From positions 4,215,874 through 4,279,873 of the forward strand of contig OX345652.1 of NCBI GenBank assembly GCA_947044365.1: a stretch of DNA of 64,000 nucleotides, written 5' to 3'. Source of the stretch: Petrosia ficiformis (lineage: Eukaryota; Porifera; Demospongiae; Haplosclerida; Petrosiidae). Shown piece after piece: positions 40,851 through 51,606 of the stretch (positions are counted from its first letter, which is position 1; every line of letters starts with the position of its first letter). Both the position numbers and the translations under genes were made by a program. The notes beneath the pieces were generated by a model. That model was not told the DNA's origin, made no database searches, and saw nothing but the letters and a program-made list of their open reading frames with translations.

Positions 40851-43800
40851 CATGTATGTACATATGTATGTATGTATGTATGTATGTACGCATGTATGTA
40901 TGTATTATATGTATGATGTATGCATGTATGGATGCATGTATGTATGTATGTATGTATGTATGTATTATGTATGTATGTATGCATGTATGTACATATGTAT
41001 GTATGTATGTATGTATGTATGCATGTATGTACATGTATGTATTATATGTATGATGTATGCATGTATGGATGCATGTATGTATGTATGTATGTATGTATGT
41101 ATGTATGTATGTATGTATGTATTATGTATGTATGTATGCATGTATGTACATATGTATGTATGTATGTATGTATGTATGCATGTATGTATGTATTATATGT
41201 ATGATGTATGCATGTATGGATGCATGTATGTATGTATGTATGTATGTATGTATGTATGTATGTATGTATGTATTATGTATGTATGTATGCATGTATGTAC
41301 ATATGTATGTATGTATGTATGTATGTATGCATGTATGTATGTATTATATGTATGATGTATGCATGTATGGATGCATGTATGTATGTATGTATGTATGTAT
41401 GTATGTATGTATGTATGTATGTATGTACACATGTACATAAGTATGTATGTATGTATGTATGTATATATACATGTAGTATATATATTATGTATATATAATA
41501 TATATATATAATATATATATATATAATATATATATCTATGTACATGTATGTACACATGTATGTATGTTTGTGTACATATGTACATGTACATGTACATGTA
41601 TGGTATAAGGATTACATTAGGTGTATAGGGTTATATACTAACCACAAATCTAATTACCTCAAATACACAAGTTCCTGTTTCAACTATGTAGTCCACAAAC
41701 TTGGCATCAATCTTAGTTGTTGAGCGTTTCAATTTAGCAACATAATCCATCTGGGCTAATCTCTCAGGATCTTTAATGGGTTTTCTAGTTGTTTTGCAAA
41801 TAGGCCAGTATCCTGCTAAACGCACTCTAGCTCTCTTATTTAAACCTTGTCCCACAGGAGGTTTGATACATGTGCCTTCATCTGGATATACCGTGACCTC
41901 TTTGGGGTTAATAATTACTGGATGGGGTAGATTAATAATAATAATAATCATGAATACATAATTAGGTATGTAAACTAGGTAACATAGGAGGTATAATCAA
42001 TGTAAACCAAACCACTTCCATATAACCCTACATAAACAGGGGTGTGGAAATAGTGAGCCGATTGCCAGACATTTTGACCTATTTTCATCACTCTTGTCCA
42101 GCTCCCCGTATACTTTGTATACAGCTTGGTTTTAATTTACCGGACATTCACTAGATTTATCGGACAATGTCCTGTATGACTGGCTGTTTCCACACCACTG
42201 TACATACATGTACATACATGTACATACAGCTACTTAGTCTTTTTGCTTTCTAGTGACGTAAGACAAACTATTAGTTAATTAACATACCAAGCTCATCGAG
42301 GTTTAGTCCTTTAACATCAGTTTTTCCCAGGAAGACAATCTCTCCACAACCCTTTCTACCTACAGCAAACTCATCTACAACACATAATTCTTCTCTCTGC
42401 AGTCTTGCATTTAATTCATCTATGGATGGTATCGTATAGTATTCGGGTTTAGTGAGAACCAGTGAAACAGGGAGAGGTAAGTCTGATGAAGTGTGTGTGG
42501 TTGTTGTGACTGTTTGGTCTCCTGGTTCATTTATTGAGCCGCCATCACTCTGTTCCCTATTATCAATGATGCTATTCTCAGGTGGAGTTGGACGACTACA
42601 TAGAGAAAGAACAAAGAATTATGAATGTGTGTGTGTGTGTGTGTGTAGTATAGTGCTGTTTAGTTAACTATAACTAAAACCTCTTTTAGTAAGGCATTGT
42701 GACTTTTAGTTAAAAAAAATTACAAGTCTACTGTAATAACTATAACTAACTAACATAAAAAATGGACAATAATGGGGACTTTGTGTTAGCTAACTAAATC
42801 CTTTTAGTAGCCTAAATTGTTTTATTTAATTAACTATAACTAAAATTACAATAAACTAACCATACTATAACTATAACTAAAAGTGGTCATTATTGTCATA
42901 CTAAAACAACACTAATGCATACATGTACATGTATTTCAGTTGAGTGTGTGTAGGATAAACAAAGTACTTTCTTTTTAATGCTCATATATGTACAGAGCCC
43001 AAGTCCACTCACACTGGTATAGGTTTCTGGATGGAGTTAGTATAAGGTCCACCTAGTCCTAGCTCGGGACTCTCTAAACTTTCATTCTTTTTGGTAGACA
43101 AAATGGGAGTAAGTGGGAAAGCAGATGAAGGAGAAGTTGAAGACAGAGGAGATGAAATATTATTAATGGAAGAGTTGATAGTGACAGGCGCCTGAGTAAA
43201 TGGTGGCGAGGTAGAGTCCGGAAGAGGAAGAGGAGCTCTGGGTTTTATAGTCAGTTGCTTAAGACTCTTGCGAGGCACAAAGGACTCATTCCCAGACACA
43301 GAGTCATCTAAACCTTCAAATAGCTTAGTTTTGTCCTTATGAGAAGTTAGCGTGATTGGTCTACATTTAGAGGTTGGACGGATGTTTAGTTTATAATGAG
43401 GAGAAGCGGAAGAAGATGATGAATTGATTTTAGGAGCCACTGGAGTGGAATCTTTGGGTGTTTTCTTCTTGTCTGAATCCTGTAGAGATGAGTAACCATA
43501 TCATAATATATTATTATTTAATTATTCATTGATACATGTATGTACATGTACTATAATTATTATATACTTTAAATACCATAAGATTAATACATGACTAGTA
43601 ATACTAAACCACTCCCTCTCCCTAAACCACTCCCTCTCTTTTCTCTCACTAAACCACTCCCTCCCTTTTCTTTAACAAAACCACTCCCTCCCTTTTCTCT
43701 CACTAAACCACTCCCTCTTATTTCTTTCACTAAACCACTTCCTCCCCTTTCTCTAACTAAACCACTCCCTCCCCTTTCTCTCACTAAACCACTCCCTCCC

Positions 43801-46800
43801 CTTTCTCTCACTAAACCACTCCCTCTCTTTCTCTCTTCCCAAACACTAACACTTAGAGAGGTCCTGAACAGAGGAGAATCTCCAAATGGTGAATTGGCTA
43901 GAATCTGTAGCTGCTGTTGTAGTTGAGCTTGATGTTGTTGAGTTGTGAGATTTTGTAAAGGATTCTGATTCCTGTGAGTAAAAGATAATTATAATGAGAT
44001 GACTATGTAATATAGTGTATAGTTTAATGTCATAAGGTTAATACATGATTATACTGTAACTCAATACCTTATACTATAGTGTGACACTTCATAACCATGG
44101 CAACCACAGTGAATATACATGTACATGTACATGTAATATATAATAATACACATGAAGGTGAGATTACCTAAGTTTAACTCAACATCTATTTTACTACTTA
44201 AAATACAACTCACATCATATTTCCTTGGCCCATGCCAAAGCCTTGCATACCACCACCTAGACCTGTATAATACATATACATGTACATGTACATTTGTATA
44301 ATTGTATGTACATGTATATACAGTATTATAATAATTATAGTTATAAAAGACATGTACCATGTGATCTAGATGTAACATTTTTACTATATAATTAATTAAT
44401 TATGCATGTATCATCAATTTTATAAGTACATTATAAGTAAAGCCACATGTACGGTGATGTACCTCCTTGGTAATTTAATCCACCAGTTCCAATACCCATT
44501 CCAGTTCCCATACCACCACCAATCCCCATTCCAGTACCAAGTCGCGATCCACCCATTCCTAGACCAGTTCCACCTCCTAGACCCATTCCCAAACCACTAG
44601 AAAGACCCATACCAGTTCCTAATTGACCTGTCTGACCACCCAGACCTGTAAAAAAATATCAGATGTTTTATACAATTTGACATTAAATAGAACACAAATT
44701 GACTCATTTATCAACAAACGTACCTCCGCCTAGTCCGGTTCCCAGACCAGTAGTCCCCAAACCCGTTCCTAGTGGTTTATTGAGCATTCCACCTCCAAGT
44801 CCTGATTGAGAAGTATTCAATCCACCAATTCCACCTAAAGATACATAATAATTATTTATTAATAATATTATCAGAAAAAATCGCCAATCAAATGAATCCG
44901 TGACTTACCTCCCATACCATAACTCGTTCCCAAACCACCCATCCCCATTCCCAAACCACCTGAAGGTTTTAAACCACCACCAAGCTGGAAAAACGAAGGA
45001 CAGTACATGCATTGAAATACAATAAAGGTATGTCCTAACCTGCCCCTGTGTGCCACCAATTCCTCCAAGGCCCCCTCCCATACTTCCACCACTGAATAAA
45101 CCTCCAGACGTTCCCATCTGATTTCCAAATATTCCACCTTGTTGACTGGTCAATAAACCACTTGTCTGTGAATATAAATAAGATAGTTAATAAATAACAA
45201 GCTAATGAATACAGACATAGGTTCAAGCACTTAGAAAGTGCTTGAGTACAACTACAAGTACAACCACAAGTATGTACTTATACATGTACATGCATTTATG
45301 TACAATGTACATGTACAACACTTACAATAAGTGATGTATATGTACATAATTATACATTTATGTATATGTACATGTATAATTATGCATTTATGTACAAGTA
45401 CATGTATATCAACTACAATAAGTATGTACATGTACATCCATTTATGTACAATAAGTGATGTACATATACATGTATAATTATGTGTTTATGTACATGTACA
45501 TGTAAAAACAAGTCAACATGTATAATAATGCATTTATGTACATGTACATATATGCAGTACATGTACATGTCAACACTTACAATAAGTGATGTACATATAC
45601 ATGTATAATTATGTGTTTATGTACATGTACATGTAAAAACAAGTCAACATGTATAATAATGCATTTATGTACATGTACATATATGCAGTACATGTACATG
45701 TCAACACTTACAATAAGTGATGTACATATACATGTATAATTATGTGTTTATGTACATGTACATGTAAAAACAAGTCAACTCAGCAAATACTCACTTGTCC
45801 AAGTCCAGTTCCCAAACCTCCAGAAACACTACTTGGGAACAGTCCTGCTTTGCTTGTACCACCAAACATTCCAGTATTTTGTCCAGTGAAAAGCCCTCCT
45901 CCTCCTCCTAGTCCTCCTCCAAGTCCTGCTCCTAATCCACCTCCAAGTCCTGCTCCCATACCACCTCCCATACCACCTCCCATTCCTGTTCCCAGACCAC
46001 CTCCAATACCTCCTCCAATACCTACATGTATATTGAAAATAACATATACATGTATACATGTATGCGTGATTGAATTCCACAGAGTCCAAATTTGTTTTCT
46101 CTCCAACCAAATATACATTTCATCACATTTTTGAAATATTTCAATTATTATCTTCAGCTAATGTACAATACTGCATCTAGTTACAATACATTTTGAATAT
46201 ACATGTACATGTACTGTACATCAATACTAAACACTCGTGTTTATATAATCAACATTCAGCCATTTTGTACAGGAAGTCAATGAAATTTGGTATCCAGGAA
46301 GACCAGTTAATGCTCCTCCTAGATACCAAATGTAGTTTGCTTCTTCTATAAAATGGCGGAATAGCAAGTATTGGAAGGTAAGCGTTTGTTATTGTGGCTA
46401 CCCCAAATTAGGTCACATATGTCATGGAAAATTTCCATATCATGGTAGTGACATACCTCCTCCTCCGATTCCTCCTCCTCCTCTTCCTTGAGAGAAGAGT
46501 CCAACTCCTCCTCCGAGGCCGCCTCCTCCTCCCATTAAACCACCAGACTGGTTAAACATTCCACCAGTCCCCATGGATCCTTTACGATTCGTCTCATAAT
46601 CTTCATATCTCAGTTCCTACAGAGTAGATTCATAATTAACAGGGAAGATCCATCTGTTTCCTCCATCCACTCATCAAACCATTCACCATCTATACATTTA
46701 TCTACTTATCAATCCATTAGTCTTATAATTAGTTCATCCATCAATTAATCTATTCCATTCATCCGTTAATCCTCAATCCATCCGTTAGATCATCCATCCA

Positions 46801-49800
46801 TTTATCCATCCATTACTTCCTCAATCCAGTCATCCATCAATCCATCCATCCATCCGCCCACATGTCTCTTATTCCTTACCTCCATACTCTTCTGCTCATA
46901 GTGTTTCATTGCAGTTACACAATGCAGCAAGGTGTTTATTCCAAAGGACACACCCCCTTTCAACATGGTATCATTACCTTTCACCGGCTATAAGATAATC
47001 AAGTATATATAACAAGTAAAACCTGTATTTAGTAATAAACTCACAACAAATTGATGAGGGGTTCCAATAGAGTTCATCCCCATACCTATCAGAAGCAACA
47101 AAAAGACACTTCAAATATCTGCTTATTTACATAATATAATAACTATACTAAATATAGTATAATTATTAACTACTGTTCAGTTCATTCGCATTCACTGTGA
47201 CCTCAGAAATATAATTATCCTTCCTGTTCTTTTTTGTGCGTCAAATTTAAATCCATTTTTTCATTATTAAGAATTACATGTAATGAATGTAAACAGAATT
47301 TACATGTATTTTAGTGCAGTACTGTGAGGTACAGTCATATGTACATATACACATACCACAAGCTCATGTACTGTACTGTACAGTTATGCATTAATACAGT
47401 ACTTGTATAGTAGTACTGAATAAGTACTGCATGTACAGTGATACAAGTACTGTACTGTATAGTTATGCATTAATACAGTACTTGTATAGTAGTACTGAAT
47501 AAGTACTGCATGTACAGTGATACAAGTACTGTACTGTACAGTTATACATTAAAACAGTACTTGTATAGTAGTACTGAATAAGTACTGCATGTACAGTGAT
47601 ACAAGTACTGTACTGTGCAGTTATGCATTAATACAGTACTTGTATAGTAGTACTGAATAAGTACTGCATGTACAGTGATACAAGTACTGTACTGTACAGT
47701 TATGCATTAATACAGTACTTGTATAGTAGTACTGAATAAGTACTGCATGTACAGTGATACAAGTACTGTACTGTGCAGTTATACATTAATACAGTACTTG
47801 TATAGAAGTACTGAATAAGTACTGCATGTACAGTGATACAAGTACTGTACTGTGCAGTTATGCATTAATACAGTACTTGTATAGTAGTACTGAATAAGTA
47901 CTGCATGTACAGTGATACAAGTACTGTACTGTACAGTTATGCATTAATACAGTACTTGTATAGTAGTACTGAATAAGTACTGCATGTACAGTGATACAAG
48001 TACTGTACTGTACAGTTATGCATTAATACAGTACTTGTATAGTAGTACTGAATAAGTACTGCATGTACAGTGATACAAGTACTGTACTGTGCAGTTATAC
48101 ATTAATACAGTACTTGTATAGTAGTACTGAATAAGTACTGCATGTACAGTGATACAAGTACTGTACTGTGCAGTTATACATTAATACAGTACTTGTATAG
48201 TAGTACTGAATAAGTACTGCATGATACAATAAATACTTACCTCCTAATCCTCCAACACCCAAACCTCCACCTAGTCCAATTCCTGTTCCACCACCCCCCA
48301 TTCCAATTCCCATCCCACCTCCTGTTCCCAATCGAAGACCAGAGGATGTAGTTCCAGTTGATGTCTGACTCAATAATGGAGTGGAAAAGGAACTACCAAT
48401 AGAAGCTCCACCCATTGATACACCTCCTAATCCAGGTGTCTGACTAAACAGACCTCCTCCTCCTCCTCCTCCTAAACGAAATGATGTTCCTACAACAACA
48501 GAAATACAAATGTACACTGTAAACAAACAATACTATACATGTAGTAATATATGTACAACAGTCTACATGTACATGTACATGTATATTTCAATACTAAACA
48601 AACAGAGAACAAGTACATGTACATTCAATATTATACATGTACATGTATGGTACATACATGTACTTGTACATGTACATGCAATACTAAACGTCAGAGAACA
48701 AGTACATGTACATTCAATATTATACAACAAGTACATGTATGGTACATACATGGCTACATGCAATACTAAACAAACGGAGAACAAGTACATGTACATTCAA
48801 TATTATACAACAAGTACATGTATGGTACATACATGTACATGCAATACTAAACAAACGGAGAACAAGTACATGTACATTCAATATTACACAACAAGTACAT
48901 TTATGGTACATACATGGCTACATGCAATACTAAACAAACGGAGAACAAGTACATGTACATTCAATATTATACAACAAGTACATGTATGGTACATACATGT
49001 ACATGCAATACTAAACAAACGGAGAACAAGTACATGTACATTCAATATTATACAACAAGTACATGTATGGTACATACACGTACATGTACATGTACTAAAC
49101 GTCAGAGAACAAGTACATGTACATTCAATATTACACAACAAGTACATGTATGGTACATACATGGCTACATGCAATACTAAACGTCAGAGAACAAGTACAT
49201 GTACATTCAATATTATACAACAAGTACATGTATGGTACATACATGGCTACATGCAATACTAAACAAACGGAGAACAAGTACATGTACATTCAATATTATA
49301 CAACAAGTACATGTATGGTACATACATGGCTACATGCAATACTAAACAAACGGAGAACAAGTACATGTACATTCAATATTATACAACAAGTACATGTATG
49401 GTACATACATGGCTACATGCAATACTAAACAAACGGAGAACAAGTACATGTACATTCAATATTATACAACAAGTACATTTATGGTACATACATGGCTACA
49501 TGCAATACTAAACAAACGGAGAACAAGTACATGTACATTCAATATTATACAACAAGTACATTTATGGTACATACATGTACATGCAATACTAAACAAACGG
49601 AGAACAAGTACATGTACATTCAATATTATACAACAAGTACATGTATGGTACATACATGGCTACATGCAATACTAAACAAACGGAGAACAAGTACATGTAC
49701 ATTCAATATTACACAACAAGTACATGTATGGTACATACATGGCTACATGCAATACTAAACAAACGGAGAACAAGTACATGTACATTCAATATTACACAAC

Positions 49801-51287
49801 AAGTACATGTATGGTACATACATGGCTACATGCAATACTAAACAAACGGAGAACAAGTACATGTACATTCAATATTACACAACAAGTACATTTATGGTAC
49901 ATACACGTACATGTACATGTACTAAATGATCAGAGAACAAGTACATGTACATTCAATATTATACAATATTATAAACCTAATTAACTGCGCCACTGGCCCA
50001 AAGAGAGAATTCCAAAGACGTGCAGTGACACATATGCAATGTTTTCTAACATAATCATACCGGGAGCACTTGATACAGGACTTTGAAACATTCCTCCACC
50101 AGAACCGATACCTGTTCCTCCTAAACCAAATAATCCTCCAGACTGGCTCTGAGGGGTCTGTTGAAACATACCCCCTCCAACTCCTCCCATTCCTCCTGAC
50201 ATACCTAAACCACCACCTAGACCTCCTCCTAGGATACCACCTGCTTGACTGGTATTAAACATACCTGAACCTGTTGGTATTGACAATAATATACACTACC
50301 CTATGTTCTTAAAATTTTAGTTAACAAATTCATTTTGTTTTGCTAAAAGGGTTTTGGTGAACAAAATAACAGCTGTTTGGTGACAAAGAATGATAGTTTT
50401 GGTGACCAAAACTATCACCAAAACGGCCATTTTTTTGGTCACCAAATCACACCTTTTTGTCACCAAAATCGTCATTGTTTTGGTCACCAAAATAGAACAA
50501 AACAATGGCTGTTGTTTTGTGATCAAAACAATATTTTGGTGACCTAAATTACATATTGCCTATATTCATAACCGAAAGACTTCATTAAAAAAAATACTCT
50601 ATGTCCTCTTCATGAAGTAATACAAAGACCACACCCATTTAATTAAATTGTTACTAAATTTTGCTATGCTCTAACAAAATTCTGTTGGTTCACTAATATA
50701 AACCATAGATAATGAAGGCAGGACCATAGGACTAAACTCTGGCTAAATTTTAACAAATAAAATTTAACTTGAGCAAAATAAAACACTAATATAATGTACC
50801 TGTAGATGTTCTTGGATTGAATCCGGTACTGCCTCCCATTCCCAGTCCTCCTCCCATTCCTAGTCCTCCTCCAGTACCTAATCCACCTCCCATTCCACCT
50901 CCAAGTCCCATGCCCATACCACCAGATGGGGTCTGTGTTCCAAACCGGTTGGCTCCACCAGTTCCAATGCCTAAATAAATGAGAAATACATTAATTAAAA
51001 GTTATAAATAATACGACAAACCTTTAGAAGATGATGGACTAAAATAACATGTTATTCTGCTCATATTGTACAGGTACATGTATATACATGTGATCACATG
51101 TGGTTTCCAAGGTAACCCTCTAAATACGTTAATTAACTACAAATTAATAACTTTTACTTAACTGCCAATAACCGACATTCACAACAGTTACCAACCACAC
51201 TCACTAAACATGAGGTCACTATTAACATATGCAAACACTAATATTATACACACAACTCTGTCAATTATATTTCATACCTGAAAACAT
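32276..51287 (-). CDS. NUP98: NUP98-NUP96 nuclear pore precursor
   Basis: 31 coding exons, 1906 residues, all phases consistent. Exon coordinates: 51287-51278, 50970-50800, 50270-50061, 48489-48241, 47085-47045, 46987-46880, 46616-46457, 46021-45795, 45165-45040, 44984-44909, 44834-44724, 44645-44463, 44262-44214, 43971-43851, 43479-43013, 42595-42288, 41917-41658, 40628-40524, 40008-39112, 38926-38749, 37900-37716, 37035-36853, 36443-36243, 36068-35875, 34803-34524, 34434-34311, 33911-33796, 33761-33711, 33635-33535, 32533-32470, 32440-32276. Parts: a Gly-rich N-terminal repeat domain; a GLEBS motif for Rae1 (about residues 214-275, [17 protein letters not shown]); an autoproteolytic domain ending in EHFSKY with cleavage expected between F963 and S964; then Nup96 ([40 protein letters not shown]). 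Nup98 is a mobile barrier nucleoporin; Nup96 joins the Y-complex scaffold. Length is close to human (about 1817). Unusual: the repeats are GLG/GMG-rich with only about seven FG dipeptides. Confidence 0.96.
33130..33270 (-). mobile_element. tRNA-derived SINE-like element
   Basis: Read on the minus strand: TTAGTGAGCTCACATGG (box A-like), then AAGGTCATGGGTTCAAACCT (box B-like), then TTCTGGACATGTATCTCC, the same tail as other SINE-like copies. The box A half is then repeated in tandem to 33,520. Confidence 0.55.
33195..33520. repeat. Tandem repeat built from the SINE head, NUP98-96 intron 29
   Basis: Four units of 80-110 bases containing CACCAATGGTGGACCATGTG, GAGCTCACTAAGGTACATGT and ATTTATTTACTGCTCTG.GA. 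It abuts exon 29 (33,535). Confidence 0.85.
33955..34305. repeat. (CA)/(GACA)-rich cryptically simple repeat, NUP98-96 intron 26
   Basis: Purine-alternating ACACACAGACAGACACA words with a higher-order element GAGAGAAACACACACAG that recurs about every 90 bases. Confidence 0.93.
34835..35438 (-). mobile_element. Family A MITE, copy 5, with internal 50-base tandem repeat
   Basis: Ends TAAAAGTCATTCACGTTCATC and GTGAACAGACTTTA match the family. Inside, GTCAGTACTTATGATGCCAA plus ACTATACACTATACTACACA plus CTTGTATAAA repeats about eight times at exactly 50 bases (35,041, 35,091, and so on), nearly without substitutions. Confidence 0.9.
36102..36165 (-). mobile_element. Family A MITE fragment, copy 6
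   Basis: TAAAGGTCATTCTATTCACC to TTTAGTTTGGAATGATC only; about 60 bases of one end. Confidence 0.6.
36478..36665. repeat. (ACAT)n tetranucleotide array, NUP98-96 intron 22
   Basis: ACATACATAC run with TACATGTACATG interruptions, followed by a (TCCATCTG)n-like stretch to about 36,740. Confidence 0.95.
37450..37689 (-). mobile_element. Family A MITE, copy 7, full length
   Basis: Best reference copy: ATAAGGTCATTCACATTCAC at one end and GAATGTGAACAGTCTTTAA at the other, about 240 bases, one internal unit. It lies in NUP98-96 intron 21, next to exon 21. Confidence 0.85.
38030..38665. repeat. About 43-54-base minisatellite, NUP98-96 intron 20
   Basis: Units contain ATGATAGTAGGTGTATATGT and ATAGGTGTGTATGTATAC, with TACATGTA interruptions; about 13 units. 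Confidence 0.95.
38985..39105. repeat. Short tandem repeat in NUP98-96 intron 19
   Basis: GGCTGGGTATGAGACTATAA occurs three to four times just downstream of the exon 19 donor. Confidence 0.85.
40085..40272. mobile_element. Family G palindromic MITE, copy 2
   Basis: ATTTTGAACAAACGCTTATA at the left and CATAAGCATTTCCCAAATTG at the right; inner CATTCGGCCATTTTGCACAG and TAAAATGGCCGACTAGCAAG. Confidence 0.75.
40617..40617 (-). other. Predicted Nup98/Nup96 autocleavage position
   Basis: Codons CAT TTT TCA at 40622-40614 encode His-Phe-Ser. In human NUP98 the equivalent HFS is cut between Phe and Ser; the catalytic His and Ser are kept here. The junction lies between bases 40617 and 40616, only four codons into exon 18. 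Confidence 0.85.
40675..41470. repeat. (TATG)n array with higher-order repeat, NUP98-96 intron 17
   Basis: Mostly TATG/TGTA, but marked by ATTATATGTATGATGTATGC and ATGGATGCATG which return about every 140-170 bases (about 40,745, 40,905, 41,041, 41,192, 41,343). So the array grows by unequal exchange of large blocks. TA-rich tail to 41,535. Confidence 0.95.
42037..42200. mobile_element. hAT-like MITE, CAGGGGTGTGGAAA ends, copy 1
   Basis: 164 bases; left end CAGGGGTGTGGAAATAG, right end TTTCCACACCACTG. Flanks TACATAAA and TACATACA (7 of 8 identical) fit an old 8-base duplication. It lies in NUP98-96 intron 16. A second copy starts at 63,886. Confidence 0.8.
42651..42914. mobile_element. Family B MITE, copy 4
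   Basis: TAGTGCTGTTTAGTTAAC at the left, ACTAAAACAACACTA at the right; NUP98-96 intron 15. Confidence 0.8.
43605..43835. repeat. 26-base minisatellite in NUP98-96 intron 14
   Basis: About nine units of CTAAACCACTCCCTCCCCTT plus TCTCTCA. On the minus strand it is open in the frame of exon 14, so without the GTTAGT donor at 43,850 the reading frame would run into a serine/glycine/arginine repeat. Confidence 0.95.
43997..44070 (+). mobile_element. Family A MITE fragment, copy 8
   Basis: Carries GTGTATAGTTTAATGTCATA through GTAACTCAATACCTTATA. The CTCAATACCTTATA join is the signature of the 74-base tandem subfamily seen at 10,468 and 13,877. Confidence 0.7.
45240..45785. repeat. 131-base tandem repeat, NUP98-96 intron 8
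   Basis: AAGTCAACATGTATAATAAT recurs at 45,510, 45,641 and (partly) 45,772, spacing 131; more degenerate copies to the left. Very rich in TACATGTACATG palindromes. Confidence 0.9.
46226..46424. mobile_element. Family G palindromic MITE, copy 3
   Basis: Contains CATTCAGCCATTTTGTACAG, GGTATCCAGGAAGACCAGTT, AATGCTCCTCCTAGATACCA and AAAATGGCGGAATAGCAAGT. NUP98-96 intron 7. Confidence 0.75.
46660..46860. repeat. (ATCC)-rich degenerate simple repeat, NUP98-96 intron 6
   Basis: Repeated CATCCATC/ATCAATCC words between exons 6 and 7. Confidence 0.8.
47176..47302 (-). mobile_element. Family A MITE, copy 9, internally deleted
   Basis: GTTCATTCGCATTCACTGTG, TTATCCTTCCTGTTCTTTTT and a GTAAACAGAATTTA end; about 127 bases. 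Confidence 0.65.
47300..48225. repeat. 79-base minisatellite, NUP98-96 intron 4
   Basis: About ten to eleven units starting AGTTATGCATTAATACAGTA (47,382, 47,461, and so on). Substitutions are few, so expansion is recent. The array ends about 15 bases from the exon 4 donor. Confidence 0.97.
48560..49975. repeat. 83-base minisatellite, NUP98-96 intron 3
   Basis: About 16 units of CAATACTAAACAAACGGAGA plus ACAAGTACATGTACATTCAA plus TATTATACAACAAGTACATG plus a GGTACATACATGGCTACATG end. Variants: GTCAGA for AACGGA, and units lacking GGCTACATG. Confidence 0.97.
50340..50545. repeat. Palindromic TTTTGGTGACCAAAA cluster, NUP98-96 intron 2
   Basis: TTTTGGTGAC and its complement GTCACCAAAA occur about ten times in both orientations within 200 bases, so the segment can fold on itself in many ways. 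Confidence 0.85.
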
Positions 51288-51606
51288 GGTCTTGTCTCAG
51301 TAATGCAGCTAACAACAGTACAGCTGAGAATGCCTGAAATTTCTATGCTTTCCTCGATTTTGAAAGCAATGACAACACAATTTTTAGAACACTTGTGTTT
51401 GCTCAGTGTCAAAAAACACCCCTTAAGAACTAAAAGCAAGACGAGCCACTCAACTGCTTCTTGCTACCAACATGCTAGTTCTATCCAGTTTTTTTTGCAA
51501 ACATTTCTATTGCGCATGCGCAGAAGCAGTAGGAGGTGGGGCTCGATCATATGAGGAGTGCTGCTTGCTGTTCATCTTCTAACTATTATAAATAAGTATC
51601 AATGCA
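51288..51606. promoter_or_regulatory. Bidirectional promoter of NUP98-96 and CCDC22
   Basis: The two start codons face away from each other with 319 bases between them. TGCGCATGCGCA at 51521-51532 is a perfect palindrome matching the NRF1 consensus (YGCGCAYGCGCR). The CCDC22 side is GC-richer. The frame open at 51,303-51,554 is probably not a gene. Promoter role is inferred from position and motif. Confidence 0.7.

Noticed and set aside
40509..41597. Many overlapping open frames in the TATG array
   Set aside because: Repeat translation; the true exon here is 40524-40628.
43584..43811. A [12 protein letters not shown] repeat peptide in frame with NUP98 exon 14
   Set aside because: The NUP98 alignment passes directly from FRTSLS to DSDKKK across the GTTAGT donor at 43,850, so the repeat is intronic. 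Intron retention would be needed to express it.
48510..49984. Overlapping open frames across the 83-base minisatellite
   Set aside because: The 83-base unit shifts frame every copy and the peptides are repeats of the array; located in NUP98-96 intron 3.
51303..51554. 83-codon frame in the NUP98/CCDC22 spacer
   Set aside because: It covers the shared promoter and NRF1 palindrome, has no recognisable similarity, and its ATG lies just upstream of the NUP98 start on the other strand.
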